NCBI GenBank assembly: GCA_024195265.1
Contig: JAJLRJ010000011.1
Coordinates: 62,001 to 126,000, forward strand
Source: Dendrophyllia cribrosa
Lineage: Eukaryota > Cnidaria > Anthozoa > Scleractinia > Dendrophylliidae
DNA length: 64,000 bases
Reading direction: 5' to 3'
The translations under genes and the position numbers were made by a program. The notes below the pieces were generated by a model. That model searched no databases. It was not told the origin of the DNA and saw only the letters and a program-made list of their open reading frames with translations. Shown one piece after another: positions 13,201 through 25,200 of this stretch; within the stretch, counting starts at the first letter, position 1, and every line of letters starts with the position of its first letter.

Positions 13201-16200
13201 GTACAGCGATTTCTTGATCAACTCGACCAATTCAGGATACTGTTCCTTGTAGGAATCTAAGTGCTGTGTGAGAGTAGCGCCTAAGATGGATGGCGAAGGC
13301 CTCAGCCCAAATACTAAACGGCAAAATCGCAATTGAAGAACTTCGGAGTTGAGAACAAACGGGTCTTTAAGCCACAGGAAGCGAAGCATGTCTCGGCTGT
13401 TTTCATGAATGCTGATCATCAAGAACGCTTTCTCAATGTCCGCAGAAATTGCGATTCGGTTCCATCGAAACCTGGTGAGTACATCTACCAATTGCGGTAT
13501 GTAATTCGGACCAGTTAGCAAACAATCATTGAGGGAATGTTCTTGTCCTGGGGACTTAGCGGATCCATCATACACGATTCGAAGTTTCGTGGTTTCCCTG
13601 TTCTTTCGAATAACTGCGTGATGGGGCAAATAATGCAAGTTCTCTTTGTCTTGCTCTTCAGCTCGCGGTTCTTGCACCCTTTCGATAATTCCTGCCGCAA
13701 GTTGCTGTTGAATGATGCTGTCATATTCTCGTAAGACATCTGGCGTTTTGTTTAACTTGAAGTGCATAGATTTCAGCCGGTTGTAGCAGAGATTGTAATT
13801 GTCGGGAATGGGTAAACAATCGCTCTTCCACGGAAGTTCGACTTCGTATCGCTCTCCGTTGTGCTTTATGTTGACAAAGTCATCTTTCAGCTGGCAGGCA
13901 TCTTCTTTCGCTCCTTGAATTCCAATAGACTCGGTTTGCCAGAATTTCTCGAGCACGTTGATTAGTTCGGCGTTTTCCGGTGCTGGCGAGGGGCAATCCC
14001 CTGAAATAATCAAATTAGCTGAAATGGTATCGGCTGTCACGGAGTCACGCAAGGGACCAGATAAAAGCCACCCGAATTTGCTTCCCACTGCTGTGGGACC
14101 ATAATCTCCTCGTACGGTTTCGCCATTGACTATGTCCCAATAGTGGTCGGAACCAATAAGTACATCGATTGTTCCGTAATCGTCGTCTAAACTGTCAGCC
14201 AGTTGTAGATCCTCTAAATGAGGATAGTTCACATTGACCTTTGAGGGCAATGGAGAACAAATAGTAGGATAATTTAGTGCGGTTATCTCGACTTCTTCGT
14301 TTTCGTGTTTCTTGAGTCGGAATTTTACAACTTCACAGCTTTGTTTTCGAAACGTATTGCCACCAAAAGTGTTCAAGTGAAGCGTTTCAGTTTTGATGGG
14401 CTTCAAATTCAACCTTGACTTCAAATTGCTTGTGATGTAAGTGCGTTGGCTCCCATTGTCGAACAAGATACGCACGTATGTTGATTTCGAGTTGTCTTCA
14501 TTGGAGGCCACTGCCTTTGCCGTCTGCAAAAGCACTGTTCCTTTGTTTCTGACGGTGTTGGTGGTCGTTGTATGGCTGATTTCTCCATCAGGTGGGCTGC
14601 TATTCGGCCTTTCATCGGTGTTAAGATTCGAACGAGATGGGCAGATTGACTGATGATGGCGTTGTTGACAATGACGGCAAACTTTCGGATTTCTGCAAAC
14701 GTTTGTATGATGTCCTTGTCTCAAACAATTCAAACATCGACGCTCTTTGATCAAAATCTCTCTGCGCTGTAAAGGATCTTTGACCCTTTCACATGAGGCC
14801 GAATAATGAAATTCCCCGCAATAAACACAACGAACGGGGTATCCGCTGTTTTGTTTTGCAACCAATGCGCTTGCTGTGGGAATTGGCGGTTTTCCAGAAT
14901 TAGACTTGCGGTTTTCGCTCGTTTTAACGTGCTCGCTTGCTTCTCTCGCTTCGACTTCTTTCTTTATCGTTTGAAGCAAATCTTCAATTTTCCAAATCTC
15001 ATTGGTCGAGTGGCGGGCAACTTGCAGTCGAATTTCGTTTGGGAGCTTTGACATCACTACTGGGATCAGTAAGCTTCCATATTGCTCTGAGGATACTCCA
15101 AGCGAAGCGAGCCCTCGTGTGTGAACACTTATCTGGTCGTAAACATATCTGAGTGATGCTGGGCGATCGTTTTGGCTTGGCGGTAATTTGATCAACTCAT
15201 CCATGTGCGCTGCGATGATTTGCTGCGTTTTACCGAAGCGATCCAGCAGAATTTCGACGGCGTTTTCGTAGTTTAACTCGTTCAAAGTTAATCCTGCGAT
15301 GGCTCTCGCTGCGACTCCTTCGAGTACTGAGTTTAGGTAATTGAATTTATCGACTTTCGAAATGTCTTGGTTTTCGTGAATCGCTGATCGAAAGCTATCC
15401 CAAAACGCGCTCCATTTAGTAACGTCGCCTCGAAACTTCGGTAATGTTAACTTGGGTAGCCTTGTCCTTGCTTGGCCTGTTCTCGATGTAGATTGACTCG
15501 CCGTATTTTCGTTGTTGTTATTGCCAGGTTGATTGATCTTCGCTTTAACTTCAATTCGATCTTTCGTTTGCATTCCATAATCTTCTCTACTGCTCGTTGG
15601 GATTCTTCGATTTCGTTTTCGATAGTATGCACCTCACACTTCGTAAGGATTTGCTGGTCGTAGTCGTTTAAGGTTTGTAATTTGGTTTCCAGTTGTTGTT
15701 TGATGACAAAGAGGCGCTCATAGTCGTCGCTTGTCAAAGACTCGTGGTCGAATATTTCCTCGCTTTGTCGCGTTAGCTTCGTTGTAACTCCTCGATGCGC
15801 TCCTCGTATAGCTTTCAATCGTTCCAAATCTTCGCTCATGATGATGATTTCGTCTTTGTTGTTAGCGGATTCGTCTTTCCAGGTTGGGCGCCATATAATA
15901 ATCGTAATTAAGCGAATAAATCGTTTTGAACTCAACTTGTTTAATCGTCTCTCGAAGTCTCGTATACAAGTGAGCACATGCTCTAGATAGTCACATGACC
16001 TTTCCATATAAGGAAAGCGTTACTTATGTGTCACGAAATCTAAAATCTAAACAATGTTTCTACACGATTCTCACAACTTCTATAGGAAATGTATAGGGAC
16101 AAGAAATGAGAATTTAAATTTTGATATTAGGGCTTGATGGAAATAATCAATGGTCAGATGATGTAAAGAGCAAGCCCTAGAACAAAGGACATCAGATGAG

Positions 16201-19200
16201 GGGGGGGGGGGGGGGGGGGAGGAGAGAGTGAATGCAAGTCACTACTGACCATCTTATAATCAAACTACATGTGATCTAAAAAAAGTTTGATCGGTGATCA
16301 TCCCATTTTAACTTGGCTAAGCTGATCCCTGTTTTCCTTGTTTTTAGCTCATGAAACAGGCCAGCTTCATGAGGGTGATATTATACTTGCGGTAAGGAAA
16401 TATTAAATTCCCTATATAGAACATCATCGGGGCTGGACATATTCTGCTAGCCAGCGAGCCATGTGAGTCGTGTGAGCCATGTGGGTCATGCATATGCTAT
16501 GCTTTGAACAATTATGCATGGCTCGCACTTATGGCACTTATGGCTTGCATAGCTTGCAAGCCTCACATGACTTGCTGGCTCCCACTATGTCCTCATGCAC
16601 TCACACCATCTTATTTTTGCCTACAAAATCTACACACAATCCATAATGTGGGTGATGGTACTGGCTGGTTAAAGATGCAATGATTGTTAGAGTGACGTAC
16701 CTTCTTGTGGCTTGAATAAAGCTCATACTAACAGTCTTCAGTTTTTTCCCTACAAATCCTGTTCATTTTTATGATGTAACCCCATTGGTCTTCAATTAAC
16801 TTTACTCTACAGGTGGTTTCCCTTTTTTTTTGTTTTACTTATGTTACTTTTGGTCACCTGTTTTAAAATTATCTCCATTAGGTTAATGGGCGAGACATAA
16901 GGAGAGCCACACATGATGAGGCTGTAAGTACATGCCCAGCATCCAGCCATTTACTGATTGTTGGAACTACATGAACAGCATCAGAGCTAAAAGAAAATTA
17001 TAACAAATAGTCCATTTTACAGATTTTAGATTATTTTCATCCACAGACTCAAAAGTTAGAACCATCTTGTACAGCATAATAAACAGTACCACAGGAAAGT
17101 ACTGCTCAGTAGCTTTCATTTGAATGGTCACACTTTAGGATTTCATCCACAGACTCAAAAGATAGAACCTGACCTTGTACAGCATAATAAACAGTACCAC
17201 AGGAAAGTACTGCTCAGTAGCTTTCATTTGAATGGTCACACTTTAGGATTTCATGGTCCACAGACTCTAAAGATAGAACCTGGCCTTGTACAGCATAATA
17301 AACAGTACCACAGGAAAGTACTGCTCAATAGCTTTCTGACATTTGAATGGTCACACTTTAGGATTTCATCTACCCACACAAGTTAAAAATATCATAAGCC
17401 AACTCAAGTTAAAACTGTTGAAATGCATTAGTGATTTAAATGTGTTATCATTTTTGACATAATGTGAAAGTGTTACTGACTTTTTATTTCATTTTGATCA
17501 TCAGGTAGCAGCCCTGAAGAAGGGTGGATCAGAGATTGAATTGACTGTAATTCACTCTTATGCTGGCTCTCTGGCAGGTACTTTAACACAGCTCATGCCC
17601 ACAAAACATACATGAACATTATTCATTTACTCATTTAGCTGGACACCTTCTGGACAGAAACAGCTGCTGTCCATCTTTAGAGCGATGTCCATCTTAGAGA
17701 GGTGTCCATCTTAGAGAGGTGTCCATCTTTAGAGTGATCAATGTCGATCTTAGAGAGGTGTCTTATTGCTCATGCACACACAAACACACATGAACACTAT
17801 TCCAAGTTCTGTTACCAAGGATAAAGTCGACCCTCAGTAAGGTGGGCACTTTCTGGACCAGAGCGAGCTGCCCATCTTACAAAGGTGTCAAAGATATGTA
17901 TCTTAATGGAGAGATGTCCATCTTAGAGAGGTGTCTGTCTTAGAGAGCTGTCCATCTTAGAGAGATGTCCATCTTAGAGAGATATCCATCTTAAAGTGGT
18001 GTCTGTCTTAGAACTGTACAGAACACATCACTCTGCACATGTATGTTGCCTTCAGTAACCAGAGCTTGCTTTGTTAAAATGTCCATGTATGTTATGATTG
18101 AATGGTCACACCATAGGGTTTCGTTGTCAGATTCAAAAGTAAGAACTACACTACATGTCGCCATAATTGACTCTGGGAGTGAAAGGGTTAAGCAGAGCAA
18201 TGATATTCAAAATACTAGACAGAATACCAGAAATACTAGACAACAGAATAATCTGAACGTTTTGAGATGCTGTCTAACCACCGGTCAGCATTCATTTGTA
18301 TACCGTGGCGGGAGCTAAAACAGCTTTGGAACAACCTCAGCAGTGACGTTAAATCTGTAGATGCCGTAAAAGTTTTTTTAAAAAAAGAATTGTCAACCAA
18401 CTTTTTCTGATTAATTTATTTATTATGAATTATTTTGTAAATAGTTTATTTCTGTATTTTATTCATTATTTTATCCATTTAGGTTGTCTTGTAACTGAAA
18501 AACCTTTGAAGGGAGTTGCAAATAGTGATTGTTTTTTTACACTTCAGATGATACAACTCTCACAGCTGGTACGACTTCAGAAGTCACCCCAGTTGTGTCA
18601 AAGCAAGGTGAGATGATTAAAATATTATTATACATGTTGCTCTTTATCTTCATTCTCATCGTTTTTGGCTGAAAGCACAGTGTGTTGATGATTTTGTCTC
18701 ATATGTTGCTCACAGCCAATGGAATTGTCAGAGGTATTGAGGAGTCTTCTAGTGATGCAGACTATAAAGAAAGCAGCAGTCAGAAGGTACCTCTAATCAG
18801 TCTGTTTACTTATGGAGTAGGTTTACCGTGGAAGCTTTATTAAGCCCTCAACCCCGCTTCCCCACTTCTCCCCTTTCCTTTATTGACAAACAAATGTTTC
18901 TATGCAAAAGTTCTGCCGAAGAAGTTTCATTTGAATGGTCACACCAAAGCACACTGAAAAGTTAGAACTACATGTACACTGCATGTCTCCATATGATAAA
19001 CCAGTGATTCTGGGACTGAAAGCATTAAACATCAAGACTAGATGCCTCCAATATGAGTACAAACTAATATGTAATCAATCAAAATAAACATAAAAACAAT
19101 ATAAATAGTGTTTCACGCAGTCGTAGGAGTCCTCGATGCAAATACATGCAGAGTGAATTAATACAATCAAAATATAATATAATATTATGATTGTATTAAA

Positions 19201-22200
19201 TCAATCAAAATATGTGTAATAAATTGAAAAAAAATAATTGCCCTTTTTTTCTTTACAGTCATCTGAAGTTGGAGAAACAGACTCTAACTCTTCTCTTCAG
19301 AGCTGGACAGACAATATTGTGCTCCCACTGACATTTGCATCAATATCCAGATATAAGACGGGGGAGGATTCTCTCAGGCAAGTGAAATCCAGTGAAAATG
19401 CTTCTGCATCTTAATTTGTGTGAAGTGGTGATGTCGATGATAATAGTTAAATTCAAACTAAGAAGTGATAACATGTTACAATACCATCATTAATTTATGA
19501 AGGAGTGAGTTATATCTGTTCAAATAAAAATAAATAAAATACAGCTTATTACTAATCCTAGTTTACCATTTTGTAACAGGAGCAATGCATTCGAAGTTAG
19601 CTCAATGGACGGAGGAGCCTCTGTAGTTCTTTACAGTGAAAACAAAGGGGAACTGTTATCATGGTATTCAGCCATTAAGGACAGAGTGGTTATGCTGCTT
19701 GAACAGTCGGTGAGATGGACAAGCATTGATTGTTTGCTGTTTAAAAGCCATTTGTTTTCATTTAAAATTTAATTTTACTGTACATGTATGATTTTGCTTC
19801 AAATGATTAACCAAGGTGGGTTTCTGTGATTGTATTGTAGATGAATCTTTCCAATTCATCTTTGCCAGCTTCTGAGCAGGTCAGTCTATGTTTTGCACTA
19901 TATGACTGTTACATTTTTTTTTAATATTCACAATAAAAAAACCTCTTAGTTTGTCCACACCACCACCCCTTAATTCTAATTTTTATTAACAGCAAGCAAC
20001 TAGTGGGTTTTCCCCAGGGGTTTTTCACCAGGAGTTCTAAGACAGGAGTTTTCCCCAGGGGCTTTCCCCAGTATTTTGACAGCTCTCCCTATGATTTACC
20101 AGTAACCATCTAGATGCCAGACAGCTTGGAAAGAAACAGTGTGAACAATGCTTATAACACAGGGTTAATTTATCTCTAGCATTTTGTAATGACATTAATC
20201 TATTGACTGATGGTTACCAGTTATCATCCTTGGCAAAGAGAGACAGTGTGGAGCAAAGCATAGAATTATACACATGGTTTATCCCTTGCCAGAGTCCAAT
20301 TCTGTACCTAGGTGGACAGAGGCAATATGTAGTTGTACTTTGGAAACTAAGATGTAACCACCTGCTTTCAGGTTAAAAAGTTTAACATTTATTTTATTAA
20401 TAGTTTCTGTATTTTAGCAGTTGTATAAATTATTTTTATTTATTATAGATTGTGCATATGGGCTGGGTGTGGGAAAGAATGAAATCCACGAGTAATTGGA
20501 ATGTCTGGAAAAGAAAGTTTCTAACACTAAAGGGCTCAGAGCTTCAAATATTTGAAATGCCTCCAGTGAGTATGGTATATTAATTGCAACTGCAATGATA
20601 AACTTATGGTGTAACTCGAGATTACAAACATGTGGTAAAGTCGCACATTCGAACCACTGGCATCTTACAGTGCATGGGCCGGAACTTAATCCAGTTTCTG
20701 TAACAAGCAACTAGACACATTACTATATACTCCCCACTGGATGGGACACTAATCCATCACAGGGTTACTCCTTGCATAATGTCACCAGTAGCCATTAAAA
20801 CACCTGGGTTGAGAACGACAATGTGGAGTAAAGTTTCTTGTCTAAAGGCTGGTTCTCATATAATCGTCCTGGTCGTCCGAGTCGTTTCAAAAGTTTTTTG
20901 CAAATGACTCAGACGATCGGGACGACTCAAGCGATTTGGGTTCTCATATGATCTTCCCGATCGTCTCGAACGTCAATAGCGCAGTCGTAAACTGTGTCCG
21001 ACAACATGTTTTGGGCAATAATACTGCATTCTGGGGTAGATTTGGGTCGCTTCGATCGCCTCAGTCGTCCCGGTCGCCTGAGAGTAGTTCTCATATGATC
21101 GTCCCTGATTATTCACGATCGTCCCAGTCGTCCGGATAGAACACAGTTCTATCCAAGCGACAGCGATCGTCCGGGTCGTTTGCGATCATCCTGGGTCATC
21201 TCAGAAGTGTTCTCATATAATCGTCCCAGTCGTCCGTGCACATTTTGAAACGACTCGGACGACCGGGACGATTATATGATAACCAGCCTTAAGGAAACAA
21301 CACAAAGGCCAAGGTAAGGGCTTGAACCACTGACCTCCAAATCTGAAATCCAACTTGCTAACCATTATACCAACACACCTTGACACAAACATTAAATTAC
21401 AAAAGGTATAGTAGTCTGCAGAGGAGGTCAGAGGTTCAATTCCCAGCTAAACCAACACTCAGGGTCTTAACCCTTTAACACCCAAGAGTGCCAGATATCA
21501 AAATTTAAGAAAAATCCCAAATTTCATTTTGTAAAATATTGAAAAAACAAATGATACTATGTAAAAGGACTGCCAAAGAGGTTTCATTTGAATGGTCACA
21601 CCATAGGATTTTGTCCACAGGCTCAAAAGTTAGAACTACGCTACATTCCTCCATAATAATTATTGACTCTGGGAGTGAAAGGGTTAAAATAACTGAAGAT
21701 GAAGGTGCTGCCTTTGCTATGGCATCTGCATTGCATTTGATTAAACCTTCACCCTCCTTGCCTTTTAAATACTTCATTGTCTTTCTGACGTCTTGGTCAG
21801 TTGGATTAGTTAACAAGATGCTCATAAACCCATTTTTTGTAGGTTGTTACAAGAGATTGGCTCAGAAGTGAGGTGTCCTACAATTTAATGGAAGTAGTTT
21901 GTCACATATGTAGGGTAAGTAAAAAAAATGTCTAGGTTTTTTGTTGAAAAAAAAAAATGACCGCCATTTATACTATACCTGCCAACTTTTTCCAAGTGAT
22001 ATGCGTGAGAATTTTTATGTGGGAGTGCCAGGATATCTGAAGGCGACCTGACCAAATTCGAAGACAACCCGATCTATTTGGAAGATGTCCAAAGTTGCCC
22101 GAAGATGTTCCAAAGAATTCGGAAGTTTCCATTTAATAACATCCAGCTGTAATCCTAATGTTCAGAACGATAAAAACCTACAAAAAAAGTGCCAAATTTT

Positions 22201-25200
22201 CATGAACGTGACTAATCATGTGATCAGTTAAGGCTGATAGCTCAAATCTGTTAGTCAGGCATGAGAAATTGCTCCATAGGCCTGAGTTGGCGTGAGATCA
22301 GAGTTTTGGACTCGCAGGCATGAGAATCACACCTAAGGCATGAGACTTGGCAGGTCTCCTTACCATTTCTGCAAGTATAATTGAATCATTTCCAATCAAG
22401 CTCCTATATGTGCTGCTTTCGCCTTAAAAGAAAACCATTCTGCTCCAAACATGCTTTATTTTGGCATAGACACTGGTTATTAAGTTAGAAATTTTAAATT
22501 TTATGCTTTTATTTTTGGAATGAACAGTAAATATAAGTCATGTATAGTCATCCATTACAGTGAAAAATCATTTCATTTGCATTGCATTGCAGATTGGATT
22601 CATGAACAATGAAACTTTTTCACCTTCACTTCCAGCTAACTACTCCGACCTATCGTATAAATTCAATGTGTTATGTTAACTAAAATATTTTGTGATGCTC
22701 TTGTTAGGATGATGAGCTTCTAGACAAGCGAGAATTTTGCTTCTGTATACAGTCCAGTTCTGGAGATAGTCATTACCTCGGAGTAGGTGAGTTTGTCAGT
22801 TAATTTAACGCATGCCAGCTTAATTAGAAGTGAACTGCCTTGACATTGTCTCCTGGTTGCACAGTGAACCCCTGCACAGGACTACAAGACATTACTATGG
22901 CTGCTAATTATGGCTGGAAATAACCTCTAGTGACTGTAAACCTTTAACTCCCACGAGTGCCAAAAATCAAAATTCAAGAGAAATTCCAAATTTTATTTTA
23001 TAAAATATTGAAAAACAAATGATACCATGAATGATCACACCATACGATTTCATCCACAGACTCAAAAGTTAGAACTACGCTACATGTCTCCATAATCGAC
23101 TCTGGGAGTGAAAGGGTTACAAAGTTAGGGAGAGAGGGGTGGGGGCTGAAACCAAAAGACCTTCTATGTCTATTTGCTGGAACAATACATTCTGGGAAGG
23201 GCGGTTGTAACTTGTCTTGTCCTTAAGTCAATTGAACCAAAAATTAATAGACATTTTTTTCTTTTAGTCCAATACTGGTGCAATAGGTGGTTTTCACATT
23301 ACGTCACGGTGGCCATGTTGGTGCACACCTACAAAAGAATTTTAATTAACTTCTTTTGTTATGTGTACCAACATGGCCGCCATGGCCTTTGTCATTTCAG
23401 TGCTACAGGACTGAAGGTCACGTGAGTGAAAACCATGTAGTATATGTTTAATGGGGGCCAAAAATAAAAACAAATAAACTTGGGGTTTCATCTTTTTGCT
23501 TGAATCACAGACACAGAAGCAGACCTGACTGAGATTGTGAATTGTGTTCAGAAGTCCACTCATCGAGCTGTCATTCATGTAGAGGTAGGCAAGTAACTAA
23601 AATATATGTTTATTATATGGCTGAAATGCTCCCAGCCCAGGGGGGAGGGGGGTGGGGGAGCTCCCATATAAAGATGGCAGAGGTGCTCGTCGTATCTTTT
23701 AGGGGTCAAAATTTGTAGATTGGTACCGCTTAGGGTGTTGAGCCAAACAAATATAACAAATATGACAGAATTGGCACCTCTAAGGGGTAAAAATCATTTT
23801 GAGCCATGCTCATCAAACAAGATTCTGGTACCTTTTAGGGTGTTTTTTTAAAAATTTCTACAAGCACCCTGTCATTTTTATATGGGATTCCCCCCCCCCC
23901 CCCCCCCGGTTCATGGTTGGTTGAAAAAAAACTGTTGCATACATGTTAAGTCTCAACCTTTTCCTGCATGTCTGATCTACAATATAAAACTGGCAAACTT
24001 CAATCTATAGAAATGGCAAAACTTTTTTTCTCAAATTGGCCAATATGTTCTAAACAATAAGGGCTCTAAATTAGCTATTCCTCAGATGTTGCTCTGGGAA
24101 CCACACCATGGTAAAAAGGTCTAAAAGATATCTGGCTACCACTTACATAGACCTGTTGGAGATGGATGCTAACCTATTGCGTCTAGAACTCCAAAAACAT
24201 AAAATTAACAAAGGAACATTGAGACTGGATGAAAATATGTGACATTGTGTTCACATTTGTGGTTTTAACAACTTTATTAGAGGTTCCTTTATTGTGGCTA
24301 GAAAGACATACTTTCAAGAGAATCAGCCATTGATATGTTTAGTAATCAAAACAAACTGTGGACAGTGCAGCATTTAAGTTTCTGTTCGCTGTAAATAGTA
24401 TTAATATTATTGTTGCATGGAATTGCACAACAGTATTTCAGTGGATTACCATAGTTATTATAATTCAAAAAATATGTAAGAAAAGAGAATAAAAAATAAT
24501 ATATTAGATATCACCCCTTTTTGGAATTTGATTGTGTTTAATTTTTTCCTTAGTCTCGAACATTTCCTGGAAAATGGCGTGGTCAGAGTGTAAAGCTTGT
24601 GTTTGATCTAAAAAGAGGCTTAAGACTCTACAGTGCTACAGACAGGGTTTGTATCTTGTTTGAAAGGTCATTAATTTTGGGACAAACTTTTCCTTTGGTA
24701 CCTAAGTTTCAAGGACAAATGCTGATACAAATTAATGTCCCTTCACATACCCTTTTAGTCTCTACTGTGGCAATATCGGTTCTCCTTCCTCCGTGGCTCG
24801 TCTGATGATGGTTATCAGAAAATTGTGTTGCTGTTCTCCTCGTCTCCTGCTGGTCCTTTCGACAGACAGGTAAGTTTTTTTGCCCACATCAAAATGTTTT
24901 CTTTGTTTCTTATAAATGTTAAAGACCCAGCATTGTCCATTATGCTTCCCGCACCTCTGTTATCGTTTTGGTTTGCATGGGAGCAAGGCTTCTCTTGTTT
25001 TCCGGGGTTTTGCCTTTCTTGCGGCAAACATTTATTCAGGTAGAAAGGAATTTTTATATTGTCGCGTGCTTCTGTTTTCTTCAAACTTGTTCCAAATAAA
25101 TATTTTCTTTTAAGAACTTAAAAGTTTTAAGAAGTTAAAAGTGTTGCCAGATAAATAAAGTACTTGATTAAATGGCTAAGAGCGACCTTTTAATAACTGA

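Larger units (their letters stand above)
10059..16075 (-). mobile_element. BEL/Pao LTR retrotransposon
   Basis: Full-length element, antisense to the host gene and inside the syntrophin intron between the two PDZ-coding exons 9289-9346 and 16348-16391. Flanked by the 5-bp duplication ACTTC (10054-10058, 16076-16080). The two 182-bp LTRs differ, by eye, at one position, so insertion was recent. A primer-binding site lies next to the 5' LTR. The coding part follows the Pao order: gag (DUF1759), zinc knuckles, protease, reverse transcriptase, RNase H, integrase, C-terminal DUF5641-like region. It is interrupted by an apparent frameshift near the gag start and an in-frame stop near the end, so this copy is probably not autonomous. 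Confidence 0.93.

Noticed and set aside
11359..15152. Several plus-strand open frames of 60-125 codons
   Set aside because: Shadows of the minus-strand BEL/Pao gag-pol frame, with no protein-like motif of their own.
17040..17375. Tandem repeat read as exon duplication (88-codon frame)
   Set aside because: The same sequence occurs as a dispersed repeat in other introns and intergenic DNA, and the syntrophin exons join correctly without it.
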